Source of the DNA: Phycisphaerales bacterium
GTDB taxonomy: Bacteria > Planctomycetota > Phycisphaerae > Phycisphaerales > UBA1924
Length of the DNA: 14,614 nucleotides
NCBI GenBank assembly: GCA_029260415.1
Contig: JAJDDH010000410.1
Location: 1 to 14,614, forward strand
Reading direction: 5' to 3'
Part shown: one piece after another, positions 8,618 through 14,614 of the stretch
Layout of the letters: each line of letters starts with the position of its first letter
Numbering within the stretch: the stretch's first letter is position 1
Position numbers and translations under genes: made by a program
The notes under the pieces: generated by a model
Database searches by the model: none
What the model was told of the DNA's origin: nothing
What the model saw: the letters and a program-made list of their open reading frames with translations, nothing else

Positions 8618-10484
8618 GCGGCACGTTCGCGAAGCTGGAACGGCGCTTCGGGCTGCCCGCGTCCATGCGGGCCAGGGCCTGGCGCGCCGCCGCGGCATCG
8701 CTCAGCGGGTAGCTGAACCGGGCCTTGGGGGCGTTGGGGGCGTCGAGCCAGAGCGCGGTGAAGGCGAGGACGCTGGGCGTGGCGTCGGGCTTGGGAGCGC
8801 GAGCGACCTCAGCGGATCGCGTGGTCGCGCCTGAGCCCTGGAACGAGCCGACGCGACCGGGGGAAGCGCCGCCGCCGCCGCCGCCGCCGAAGGACGAGCC
8901 GCCGCCGCCAGAGCTTGCGCTGCTGGAGCCGCCGCCACCGCCGCTGCCGCTGCCGCTGCCGCCACCGCTTGAGCCGGAGGACCCGCCTCCGCCCGAGTCG
9001 TTGGTAAAGGACTGAGTGCCGCCCCCGCCTCCGCTCGAGTCCCCTTCGGGCTCGCTGTCGTTTGAGCCGGAGTCGCCCGTGCCCGGGTCGTCGATCTCGC
9101 CGGAGTCTTCCTCGGGCACGGGGATGGTGGCGCCGTTCCCGCGGTCACCGCGATCGCGCTGGTGGTGGTTGATGAGCGGGGTCCACCGATCGATGTAGGG
9201 CTGGAGCTCCTCGGTCGAGGCGAAGTCGGGCGCGGGCTGGGTCGCGAAGAAGTGACCCCAGAAGAGCAGGCCGTCGGCGGCGTAGTACTTGGGGATGGTG
9301 AACATCGCCCGGGTGTTGGTGTCGGAGAGCAGGCGGTCGGTGTCCGCGCTGCCGACACAGGTGCTGGCGCCGTAGTGGTACCAGACGTAGGGCAGGATGC
9401 GGGCCGTCGGGTTGAAGGCCTGGCGCGTGCGGTGCACCTCGGACATATTGCCCAGGAACCAGTCAACAAGGCGCTGCGGCGTGGACTGGGTGCAGGACAG
9501 CTCGCTGCCGGGCTCGACGTAGCGTGTCTCGTAGAAGCTCGGGCAGTACACGTCGACCTCGGAGAGCAGCCAGCTGACGCTGTTGTTGAGACGCTGGTCG
9601 TTGCCCGAGACGGGGACGTTGATCATGCCGTGCGGGAATCCCCAGTAGCCCCAGAGGGCGTTGGGCGCGACCTCGCGAGCAATGGTGAGCGTGTCGAGGT
9701 AGAGGCGCTGACCGATGGTGTTCCAGGCCAGCTCCGCGAGCTCTTCGCGTTCGTCGTTGTTCAGATCCGCCCAGTCCTCGTCGGACGCGGAGAACTCGAA
9801 CCCTGCGAACTCCATGAAGCGGGTGTCGAGCGTGGGGCTGTTGATCTCCTCGACAGTCTCGCGCCAGGTGTTGGCGAGGTTCGCCTGGTTGATCGTGGTC
9901 CACTCCCACTCGGGGCCCGCGGACTCGTAGTCGATGATGGCGATGATCCCGGGCGTCTGGAGGCGTGACCGAGACTGCGCGACCGTGCGGAACTCGTGGA
10001 AGTAGATCGAGAGGTAGCTGTCGAGGCGGGACTCCCACTCGTCGAAGCCCCCCCCGGGGCTCTCGAGCATGATGTGGTACCCCTGTCTGGGGTAGTGCGG
10101 CACGTTGGGCTGGTAGATCATGTCCACGTCGCGCTGGAAATCGGTCGCGGACAGATTGATCGGGCTGATGCGTGGGTCGGTCTCGCCCGTCACGGACCAG
10201 TGCATCGAGTACCCCGCGGGCGGGAGCGAGCCGTGCTCGGACGACTCGCGAGCGATCGCGTCGTCGCGCGAGTCGATCACGCCATCAAAGTTGACGTCCG
10301 CCATCTCGTCCCCCGAGTCGCGCAGGTACTCGAAGTAGGCGTAGTCATCGTCGTTGACGTACCCGTCATCGTTGATGTCGAATGTCGGGTACCGGAACTC
10401 AGCGCTCTGGGCCCACGCCGACGGGGACAGCGCAGCGAGTGCTGCAACAGCGATGGCGAGCTGACTGGGACGCGACGTGCGCAT
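8604..10484 (-). CDS. Secreted GH56-like (hyaluronidase-fold) protein with N-terminal dockerin-like repeats and Gly/Ser tail (paralogue 2)
   Basis: This 626-residue secreted protein has a signal peptide (1-26, cleavage after AWA). Two EF-hand loops of dockerin type follow, DINDDGYVNDDD (36-47) and DVNFDGVIDSRD (63-74). A TIM barrel of about 350 residues then resembles animal hyaluronidases: MHWSV (94-98, first strand), PGIIAIIDYES with the D-x-E catalytic pair D185/E187, LWGYWGFP (277-284), SWLLSEVDVYCPSFY (304-318), ILPYVWYHYG (363-372) and ADGLLFWGHFF (403-413). The Arg that follows the D-x-E motif in bee venom hyaluronidase is Gly190 here. The stretch at 483-540 is almost pure Gly and Ser, followed by an unassigned tail. 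ATG 10484 is preferred over an in-frame GTG at 10526 because it gives a canonical signal peptide. The fold is well supported; the enzymatic substrate is unknown. Confidence 0.78.
   Translation of the reverse strand: MRTSRPSQLAIAVAALAALSPSAWAQSAEFRYPTFDINDDGYVNDDDYAYFEYLRDSGDEMADVNFDGVIDSRDDAIARESSEHGSLPPAGYSMHWSVTGETDPRISPINLSATDFQRDVDMIYQPNVPHYPRQGYHIMLESPGGGFDEWESRLDSYLSIYFHEFRTVAQSRSRLQTPGIIAIIDYESAGPEWEWTTINQANLANTWRETVEEINSPTLDTRFMEFAGFEFSASDEDWADLNNDEREELAELAWNTIGQRLYLDTLTIAREVAPNALWGYWGFPHGMINVPVSGNDQRLNNSVSWLLSEVDVYCPSFYETRYVEPGSELSCTQSTPQRLVDWFLGNMSEVHRTRQAFNPTARILPYVWYHYGASTCVGSADTDRLLSDTNTRAMFTIPKYYAADGLLFWGHFFATQPAPDFASTEELQPYIDRWTPLINHHQRDRGDRGNGATIPVPEEDSGEIDDPGTGDSGSNDSEPEGDSSGGGGGTQSFTNDSGGGGSSGSSGGGSGSGSGGGGGSSSASSGGGGSSFGGGGGGGASPGRVGSFQGSGATTRSAEVARAPKPDATPSVLAFTALWLDAPNAPKARFSYPLSDAAAARQALARMDAGSPKRRSSFANVPPTTE
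8868..8888. repeat. GCC trinucleotide microsatellite (7 units) in a poly-Gly tract
   Basis: Seven perfect GCC units encode a run of glycines on the minus strand (FGGGGGGGA). They lie within a wider Gly/Ser-rich low-complexity tract of roughly 8860-9040. Slippage would stay in frame and change only linker length. Confidence 0.85.
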
Positions 10485-10529
10485 GGGAAGCCCCGTGCCG
10501 GGAACGGCGGCATTGCCGATCCACACACT

Positions 10530-10578
10530 AAAAATCGGTTCCCCGGGGTGCGCCGCAAGGTTGGAAACCGGGGAATCG
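10530..10578 (-). terminator. Rho-independent terminator between the two GH56-like genes
   Basis: Read on the minus strand, an 8-bp perfect GC-rich stem (TTCCCCGG/CCGGGGAA), extended by one mismatch and two more pairs, has a 21-base loop and is followed by A then TTTTT. It lies about 60 bp past the stop codon of paralogue 1, so it would end that transcript and leave paralogue 2 needing its own promoter. The long loop lowers confidence. Confidence 0.6.
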
Positions 10579-10638
10579 CTGAGACCTGGTCCGTCTGTGA
10601 CGGTCGTGCCGATCCCCCGTCCGAGGCCCCGGGAGGGG

Positions 10639-12051
10639 TCAGGGCACGGGATTCAGGCCGCGGGTCGGGAGCCCCCGTGAGCGGTGCAGGGAGTTGATCA
10701 GCCACGCCCACTGATCGATAAAGCCCTGGACATCGTCGGGAGACGCGTGCTCGGGGGCCGGCTCGTTGGGGAAGAAGTGTCCCCAGAGCAGCACGCCGTC
10801 GGCGCCCATGAACTTGGGGATCGTCAGCAGCGCCCTCGCGTTGGTGTCCGAGATCAAGCGCGCGGGCTGCTCGACCCCGATGCAGGTGTTCGGCCCGTTG
10901 TGGTACCAGATGTAGGGCAGCAACCGCGCGTCCTGGTTGTACAGGTGCCTGACCCGGATCGCCTCGGCCATGTTCCCCGTCAGCCAGCCCACGAGGCGGG
11001 AGGCCGTGTACGTGGGGCAGTCCGAGCTCGCTCCGCCCTCCTCGACGCGCGGGGCGTCGTAAAAGTTCGGGCACAGCACGTCCACCTGCTCCAGGAGCCA
11101 GGCGAGGTTGTCGTTGAGCTCCCGATCACGCGTCGAGATCGGGACGTTGACCATGGCGCGGGGGAGTCCCCAGTAGCCCCACAGCGCTGTGGGCGCATCC
11201 TCTCGGGCGAGCACGAGCGTTCGCGTATAGAGGTCCTGCCCGAACGCGTTCCACGAGCGACGGAGAAACTCCTCCTGCTGATCCGCGTTGAGCGAGGACC
11301 AGTTCACGGCGCTGACCGGCGGGCTGTACCCCGCGAACGCGATGAACGAGTGGCTGAAGGCGGTCGCGTTCACCTGGGCCACGGCGCTGCGCCAACGCGT
11401 GACCAGCAGCGGCTGATTGACCGAGACGAACTGCCAGTCCGGGCTCGCGGACTCGTAGTCGATGATGGCGATGATCCCCGGGCGGAGCAGTCGCGGGCGA
11501 CGGCGCACCTCGGACCGAACCTGCGCAAGGTAGTTCGACATGTAGATGTTGTACGACGAGACCCAATCGTCGTACGAGCCCGAGGCGCTGCGGATCATCT
11601 CGTGGTACCCGGACACGGGGTAGAGCGGGACGTTGGGCTGGTAGATCACCTCGACATCGCGGACGATCTCGACCCCGCCCAGGCTCACCGGCGTGACCCG
11701 CGGATCGTTCTCGCCCGTGACGGACCAGTGCAGCGTGAAGCTCCTCGGGACCGGCCAGACGGAGCCGATCGATCCAACCGCGATGGCGTCGTCGTCAATG
11801 TTGATCGACCCGTCGAAGTTCAGATCGGCGAGCTGGCTCCCCGACTGGCGCAGCGTGGTGTACTCGATGAAGTCATCGACACCCACCCGCCCGTCGTTGT
11901 CGAGATCCATCGTGGGGTAGATCAGGCTGCTCTGCTGCGCCGCGGCTGTGTGCGTCAGCACCAGGCTCAGGGCCAACGCCGCGGCGGTGCCGGTGAGCGT
12001 GTTCCAGATCGCCAGACGCCCGAGCCGGGGGGCGCTTGCATGCTTCAACAT
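10639..12051 (-). CDS. Secreted GH56-like (hyaluronidase-fold) protein with N-terminal dockerin-like repeats (paralogue 1)
   Basis: This 470-residue protein has a signal peptide (1-38, ending TAAA before QQ). Two dockerin-like EF loops, DLDNDGRVGVDD (49-60) and DLNFDGSINIDD (76-87), come before a GH56-type TIM barrel: SFTLHWSV (104-111), VEVIYQPNVPLYP (133-145), PGIIAIIDYES with D198/E200, LWGYWGLP (290-297), LAWLLEQVDVLCPNFY (316-331), LLPYIWYHNG (377-386) and GADGVLLWGHFF (416-427). The last three strongly recall bee venom hyaluronidase (for example LPYYWYKY and GADGFIIWGS). The residue matching the enzyme's conserved Arg is Ser203. Cysteines 327, 345 and 390 match those of paralogue 2, so disulphides are possible. 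It ends right after the barrel, with no Gly/Ser tail. The ATG at 12051 has AGGAA eight bases upstream. Substrate and activity are unknown. Confidence 0.8.
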   Translation of the reverse strand: MLKHASAPRLGRLAIWNTLTGTAAALALSLVLTHTAAAQQSSLIYPTMDLDNDGRVGVDDFIEYTTLRQSGSQLADLNFDGSINIDDDAIAVGSIGSVWPVPRSFTLHWSVTGENDPRVTPVSLGGVEIVRDVEVIYQPNVPLYPVSGYHEMIRSASGSYDDWVSSYNIYMSNYLAQVRSEVRRRPRLLRPGIIAIIDYESASPDWQFVSVNQPLLVTRWRSAVAQVNATAFSHSFIAFAGYSPPVSAVNWSSLNADQQEEFLRRSWNAFGQDLYTRTLVLAREDAPTALWGYWGLPRAMVNVPISTRDRELNDNLAWLLEQVDVLCPNFYDAPRVEEGGASSDCPTYTASRLVGWLTGNMAEAIRVRHLYNQDARLLPYIWYHNGPNTCIGVEQPARLISDTNARALLTIPKFMGADGVLLWGHFFPNEPAPEHASPDDVQGFIDQWAWLINSLHRSRGLPTRGLNPVP

Positions 12052-12059
12052 ATGTGGTG

Positions 12060-12064
12060 TTCCT
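12060..12064 (-). promoter_or_regulatory. Ribosome binding site of GH56-like paralogue 1
   Basis: AGGAA on the minus strand, eight bases before the ATG at 12051. It is one of the few clear Shine-Dalgarno sites in the window, and it decides the start over longer in-frame options that read through the intergenic region. Confidence 0.65.
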
Positions 12065-12133
12065 ACACAGTGCGGGGGTGGGCCGCGGATCTCCGTCCGG
12101 CGAGCGTAGCCGGGCGGTCCGCATAAGCCGCAT

Positions 12134-12147
12134 TGTTCTTTCGAACA
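12134..12147. promoter_or_regulatory. Palindrome TGTTC-N4-GAACA upstream of GH56-like paralogue 1
   Basis: A perfect 5-bp inverted repeat with a 4-base centre lies about 83 bp upstream of the paralogue 1 start, in the 201-bp gap after the secretion ATPase. It could be an operator for a dimeric regulator or an RNA hairpin with a GAAA loop. It is not a standard LexA box, whose half-sites are in the other order. Confidence 0.35.
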
Positions 12148-12157
12148 TCGGACCGCG

Positions 12158-12171
12158 GGGTGTCCACACCC
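12158..12171. other. Inverted repeat GGGTGT-CC-ACACCC in the gap before the secretion ATPase stop
   Basis: A perfect 6-bp arm repeat lies between the ATPase stop codon and paralogue 1. On the minus strand a TTTTT run comes before it rather than after, so it does not fit a terminator for the ATPase. It could be a second operator-like site. Confidence 0.3.
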
Positions 12172-12252
12172 GAAAAATCGCGCTGCGACGGGCGTTTTCG
12201 GCGACTGGAGCCGATGCGGGCGGTCGCCCAATGTCAAGTTGGGTAGTCTGCC

Positions 12253-14277
12253 CTAGGCGCTGGCTTCGGTGACCCGGAGGATCTCCTGGACCGTGGTCAG
12301 GCCCTGGCGAACCTTCTGCATGCCGTCCTCGCGGAGCGAGGACATGCCCCGCTCAAGACACATGCGCCGGAACTCGGAGACGTTTGGGTTCCGGGCGATG
12401 ACGTCGCGCAGCTGGTCATCAACCGTGAGCAGCTCGTAGATGCCCACGCGTCCCGAGTAGCCCGTGCTCCGGCACTTGTCGCACCCCTTCGAGACCCAGG
12501 TCTTGTCCGTGGGCATGCCCTGCATCTCGAGATACTCGCGCAGCTCTTCGCTGGGCGTCTCTTCCTGTGCGCATTCCTTGCACAGACGTCTGACGAGGCG
12601 CTGGGCGAGCACGCCGTTGAGCGCCGCGCCGACCAGGAACGGCTCAAGCCCGATGTTCACCAGGCGTGTCACCGAGCTGGGCGCGTCGTTGGTGTGCAGC
12701 GTGGAGAGCACGAGGTGACCCGTGAGCGCCGCCTGCACCGCGGTGTGCGCGGTCTCGTGGTCGCGGATCTCACCGAGCATCAGCACGTCGGGGTCCTGGC
12801 GCAGCAGGGCCTTGAGGGCCTTGGCGAAGGTCATCCCGATTTTCTCGTGCGTCTGGGTCTGTGTGACACCGTCGAGGTGGTATTCGATCGGGTCCTCGAC
12901 CGTGGAGATGTTGAGCTTGTTCTTGTCGAGCTGGCGGAGCGAGGCGTAGAGGGTGGTCGTTTTACCCGAGCCGGTCGGGCCGGTGACGAGGATGATGCCG
13001 TGGGGCGCCGAGACTTCCTTGCGCCAGGTCTGGTAGGTCGACTCATCAAACCCGAGATCGGCCAGCTCCACCTGGATGGACCGGGTGTCGAGGATACGCA
13101 TGACCGTCTTCTCGCCGTACCCGCAAGGCAGGGTCGAGACACGCAGGTCGAGCTTGCGCCCGCCGACGGTGCAGCGGATGCGCCCGTCCTGGGGCACGCG
13201 TCGCTCAGCGATGTCCAGGTTGGCCATGATCTTGAGGCGCGAGGTGATCGCGCTGGACATCGAACCGGGCGGGTTCATCATCTCGAAGAGCACGCCGTCG
13301 ATGCGGAATCGCACCTTGAGCTTCTTCTCGGCGGGCTCGATGTGGATGTCCGAGGCGCCCTCCTTGACCGCGTTCTGGATGATGTAGTTCACGTAGCGGA
13401 TGACGGGCGACTCGCCCGCCTGCTGCTCGAGATCGACCGCGGTGCTGTCGCTGCGGGCCCGGTCCACCTCGACGTCGGACTCGTCCACACCCTCGAGGAT
13501 GTCGCTGAGGTCCATGTCCTCCTGCTGCCCGGCGCCGACAAGCTCGAGCGCGGCCTTCAAGTCCCCGCTCGTGACCAGCACGAGCTTCACCCCGGGCACG
13601 CCCAGGCGGGACTTGATCTCGTCGAGCAGGAACACGTCGTCGGCGCTCGTGGTCCCGATGACCAGGCGCGAGCCGTCCATGCGGATGGGCAGCACGGCCC
13701 GGGCCTTGCAGAACTCGGTCCCGAGGCGCTGGAGCATCGTGCCGTCGAACCCGCCCTCGACGCCCTTGTCCAGGTCCACGCGCTCGAAGGGCACACCCGC
13801 CAGCTCGGCGACCGCGCCCTGGATGCGGGCCTCGTCGGCCCCCTGCTCGACCAGGATGTCGTTCAGGCGGGCGCCCGGGGTCTGGCGCAGGACCTGACGC
13901 GCCGCGGTGATCTGCTCGGGGCTGACGATCTCACGCTCGATGAGCAGCTCACCGAGCTCGGCCACACTTGAGCCGTGGTCCTCGGGGCTGTAGATCTCGC
14001 TGAGCGCTTCGCCCACGCCTGCCCTGGGCGCGGGGATGGGCGCGTTGCGGACCGCGGGGTCACGCGTCACGGGCTTCTCGTCCTCGTGCCCGTAGCGGCG
14101 CTGGCCCGAGGGCATCGACGGCAGTGGCGCGAACGAGTCCTCCGCCTTGTCGATCCGGTGCCCCTTGCCCTTGGTCGGGCTGGCGCTGGACGCGTCGGTC
14201 TTGCGGGGGGCGCCCGGGCCCTTGGCGTCGTCGAGCCCGAGCTCGTTCAGAATGTCATCGATGTTGTGCGTCGCCAC
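12253..14277 (-). CDS. GspE/PilB-type secretion or pilus-extension ATPase
   Basis: This is the hexameric cytoplasmic ATPase that powers type II secretion or type IV pilus extension. It has 674 residues: a disordered charged N-terminal stretch (about 15-95), an MshEN-like N1 domain (about 104-170), a linker rich in Asp and Glu (252-286), then N2 and the RecA-like core. Visible are Walker A GPTGSGKT (433-440), the Asp box VEDPIE (460-465), the Walker B LMLGEIRD (499-506), the His box TLHTND (526-531), and the zinc tetracysteine site C566/C569/C599/C602, which marks GspE/PilB rather than PilT. The start is GTG at 14277, preceded by GGAG with a 6-base spacer. It follows the GspB/PilP-like gene by 21 bp, so the two are in one operon. 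Whether the machine is a pilus or a secretion system cannot be told here. Confidence 0.95.
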   Translation of the reverse strand: MATHNIDDILNELGLDDAKGPGAPRKTDASSASPTKGKGHRIDKAEDSFAPLPSMPSGQRRYGHEDEKPVTRDPAVRNAPIPAPRAGVGEALSEIYSPEDHGSSVAELGELLIEREIVSPEQITAARQVLRQTPGARLNDILVEQGADEARIQGAVAELAGVPFERVDLDKGVEGGFDGTMLQRLGTEFCKARAVLPIRMDGSRLVIGTTSADDVFLLDEIKSRLGVPGVKLVLVTSGDLKAALELVGAGQQEDMDLSDILEGVDESDVEVDRARSDSTAVDLEQQAGESPVIRYVNYIIQNAVKEGASDIHIEPAEKKLKVRFRIDGVLFEMMNPPGSMSSAITSRLKIMANLDIAERRVPQDGRIRCTVGGRKLDLRVSTLPCGYGEKTVMRILDTRSIQVELADLGFDESTYQTWRKEVSAPHGIILVTGPTGSGKTTTLYASLRQLDKNKLNISTVEDPIEYHLDGVTQTQTHEKIGMTFAKALKALLRQDPDVLMLGEIRDHETAHTAVQAALTGHLVLSTLHTNDAPSSVTRLVNIGLEPFLVGAALNGVLAQRLVRRLCKECAQEETPSEELREYLEMQGMPTDKTWVSKGCDKCRSTGYSGRVGIYELLTVDDQLRDVIARNPNVSEFRRMCLERGMSSLREDGMQKVRQGLTTVQEILRVTEASA

Positions 14278-14283
14278 GTGCTG

Positions 14284-14287
14284 CTCC
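14284..14287 (-). promoter_or_regulatory. Ribosome binding site of the GspE/PilB ATPase gene
   Basis: GGAG on the minus strand, six bases before the GTG start codon at 14277. This clear site supports the unusual GTG start. Confidence 0.65.
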
Positions 14288-14298
14288 GGCGGGTCGGA

Positions 14299-14613
14299 CT
14301 ATCGCTCGATCTCGCGCGGGTCGGCGCCCATCTGAATCGCAAAGTACCGCTCGTCGATCTCGAGCACGACCGTCCGCCCCGAGATCTTCACGGCACGGAA
14401 GATCCCGACCTCGTCGCCCTCGCGAACGGCCTCGCCGCTCACGCGGGCCACGGGCGTCCGCCCGCCCAGCACGCTCTGCACCTTCAGGTTGTCGAGCGCC
14501 CTGAGGATCACCTTCTCCCTCTCGATCGCCTCGTCGGCCAGACGCTGCTCCTCGAGCGCGGCGCGGCGCTGCTGCTCGCGCAGCTGCGCCAGCGACATGT
14601 CCTCGCCCGGGGC
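14299..14613 (-). CDS. GspB/PilP/GspC-like inner-membrane component, C-terminal part (5' end outside window)
   Basis: The frame is open to the window edge, so the N-terminal part is missing; an in-frame Met at 14598 need not be the start. A charged helical, probably coiled-coil stretch (REQQRRAALEEQRL...) is followed by a small beta domain: VQSVLGGRTPVARVSGEAVREGDEVG, then VKISGRTVVLEIDERYFAIQMG. This is the homology-region pattern of GspC, GspB and PilP proteins (a modest V-x-G-x-x-V-x-x-G-D-x-V core, then a strand with x-x-V-x-L-x-x-x). Those proteins link inner-membrane assembly parts to the outer-membrane secretin in type II secretion and type IV pili. Its position 21 bp upstream of the ATPase gene supports such a role. 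The exact family is uncertain. Confidence 0.65.
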   Translation of the reverse strand, partial: APGEDMSLAQLREQQRRAALEEQRLADEAIEREKVILRALDNLKVQSVLGGRTPVARVSGEAVREGDEVGIFRAVKISGRTVVLEIDERYFAIQMGADPREIER

Positions 14614-14614
14614 G

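Noticed and set aside
8868..9040. Gly/Ser tract as a CRISPR or tandem-repeat array
   Set aside because: It is coding low complexity with a trinucleotide pattern, with no spacers or repeat units of CRISPR size.
10684..12126. 480-residue open frame on the + strand antisense to GH56-like paralogue 1
   Set aside because: It is a shadow of the GC-rich reverse-strand gene: Arg/Val/Asp-rich with no domain, while the opposite strand encodes a clear signal peptide and barrel.
12200..12228. Hairpin GGCGAC/GTCGCC after the ATPase stop as a terminator
   Set aside because: The stem is only 6 bp with a 17-base loop, and no T-run follows it on the minus strand.
12209..12237. TTGACA on the minus strand just after the ATPase stop as a promoter for GH56-like paralogue 1
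   Set aside because: The -35 match is perfect, but the -10 position reads TCGGCT, and the element would leave a leader of more than 150 bases.
12694..13971. 425-residue open frame on the + strand opposite the secretion ATPase
   Set aside because: Antisense to an intact GspE/PilB gene; composition is the mirror of its codon bias.

Overview
The window is GC-rich, close-packed bacterial chromosome. Gene content and style suggest a planctomycete, probably of the Phycisphaerae type: secreted proteins with dockerin-like D-x-N-x-D-G calcium loops, a GspE/PilB secretion ATPase, a standalone DUF6065-type protein and very short intergenic gaps. This placement is inferred from gene content; there is no rRNA or other marker gene. 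I see no tRNA, rRNA, CRISPR array, insertion sequence or prophage gene, and no gene-free stretch longer than about 200 bases.

Left part (1-2914): the 3' part of mutY (A/G mismatch DNA glycosylase) and a family 2 glycosyltransferase on the + strand converge on a purE-purK pair on the - strand. purE and purK overlap by GTGA, and the glycosyltransferase and purK stop codons overlap.

Middle (2915-8617): a DUF6065-type gene (+) converges on an LpxR-like outer-membrane lipid A deacylase homologue (-). That gene lies downstream of acs, the AMP-forming acetyl-CoA synthetase (-). A 125-bp intergenic region separates acs from a divergent two-gene operon: an ArsR-type winged-helix regulator followed, with an 8-bp overlap, by an SRPBCC (AHSA1/START-like) protein. 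This region holds an AT-rich promoter with TTGTC/GACAA half-sites. The regulator's mRNA may be leaderless.

Right part (8604-14614), all - strand: a type II secretion/type IV pilus gene pair (a GspB/PilP-like fragment, then the GspE/PilB ATPase) lies upstream of two secreted paralogues. Both paralogues carry a signal peptide, a pair of dockerin-like EF-hand loops, and a TIM-barrel domain that matches animal GH56 hyaluronidases along its whole length, from the first barrel strand through the D-x-E catalytic motif to the final W-G strand. An intrinsic terminator separates the paralogues, and the downstream one has gained a Gly/Ser-rich tail. This bacterial GH56-like pair is the most interesting content of the window. 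Both copies keep the catalytic D-x-E but lack the Trp-Arg that follows it in bee venom hyaluronidase, so the substrate may not be hyaluronan.
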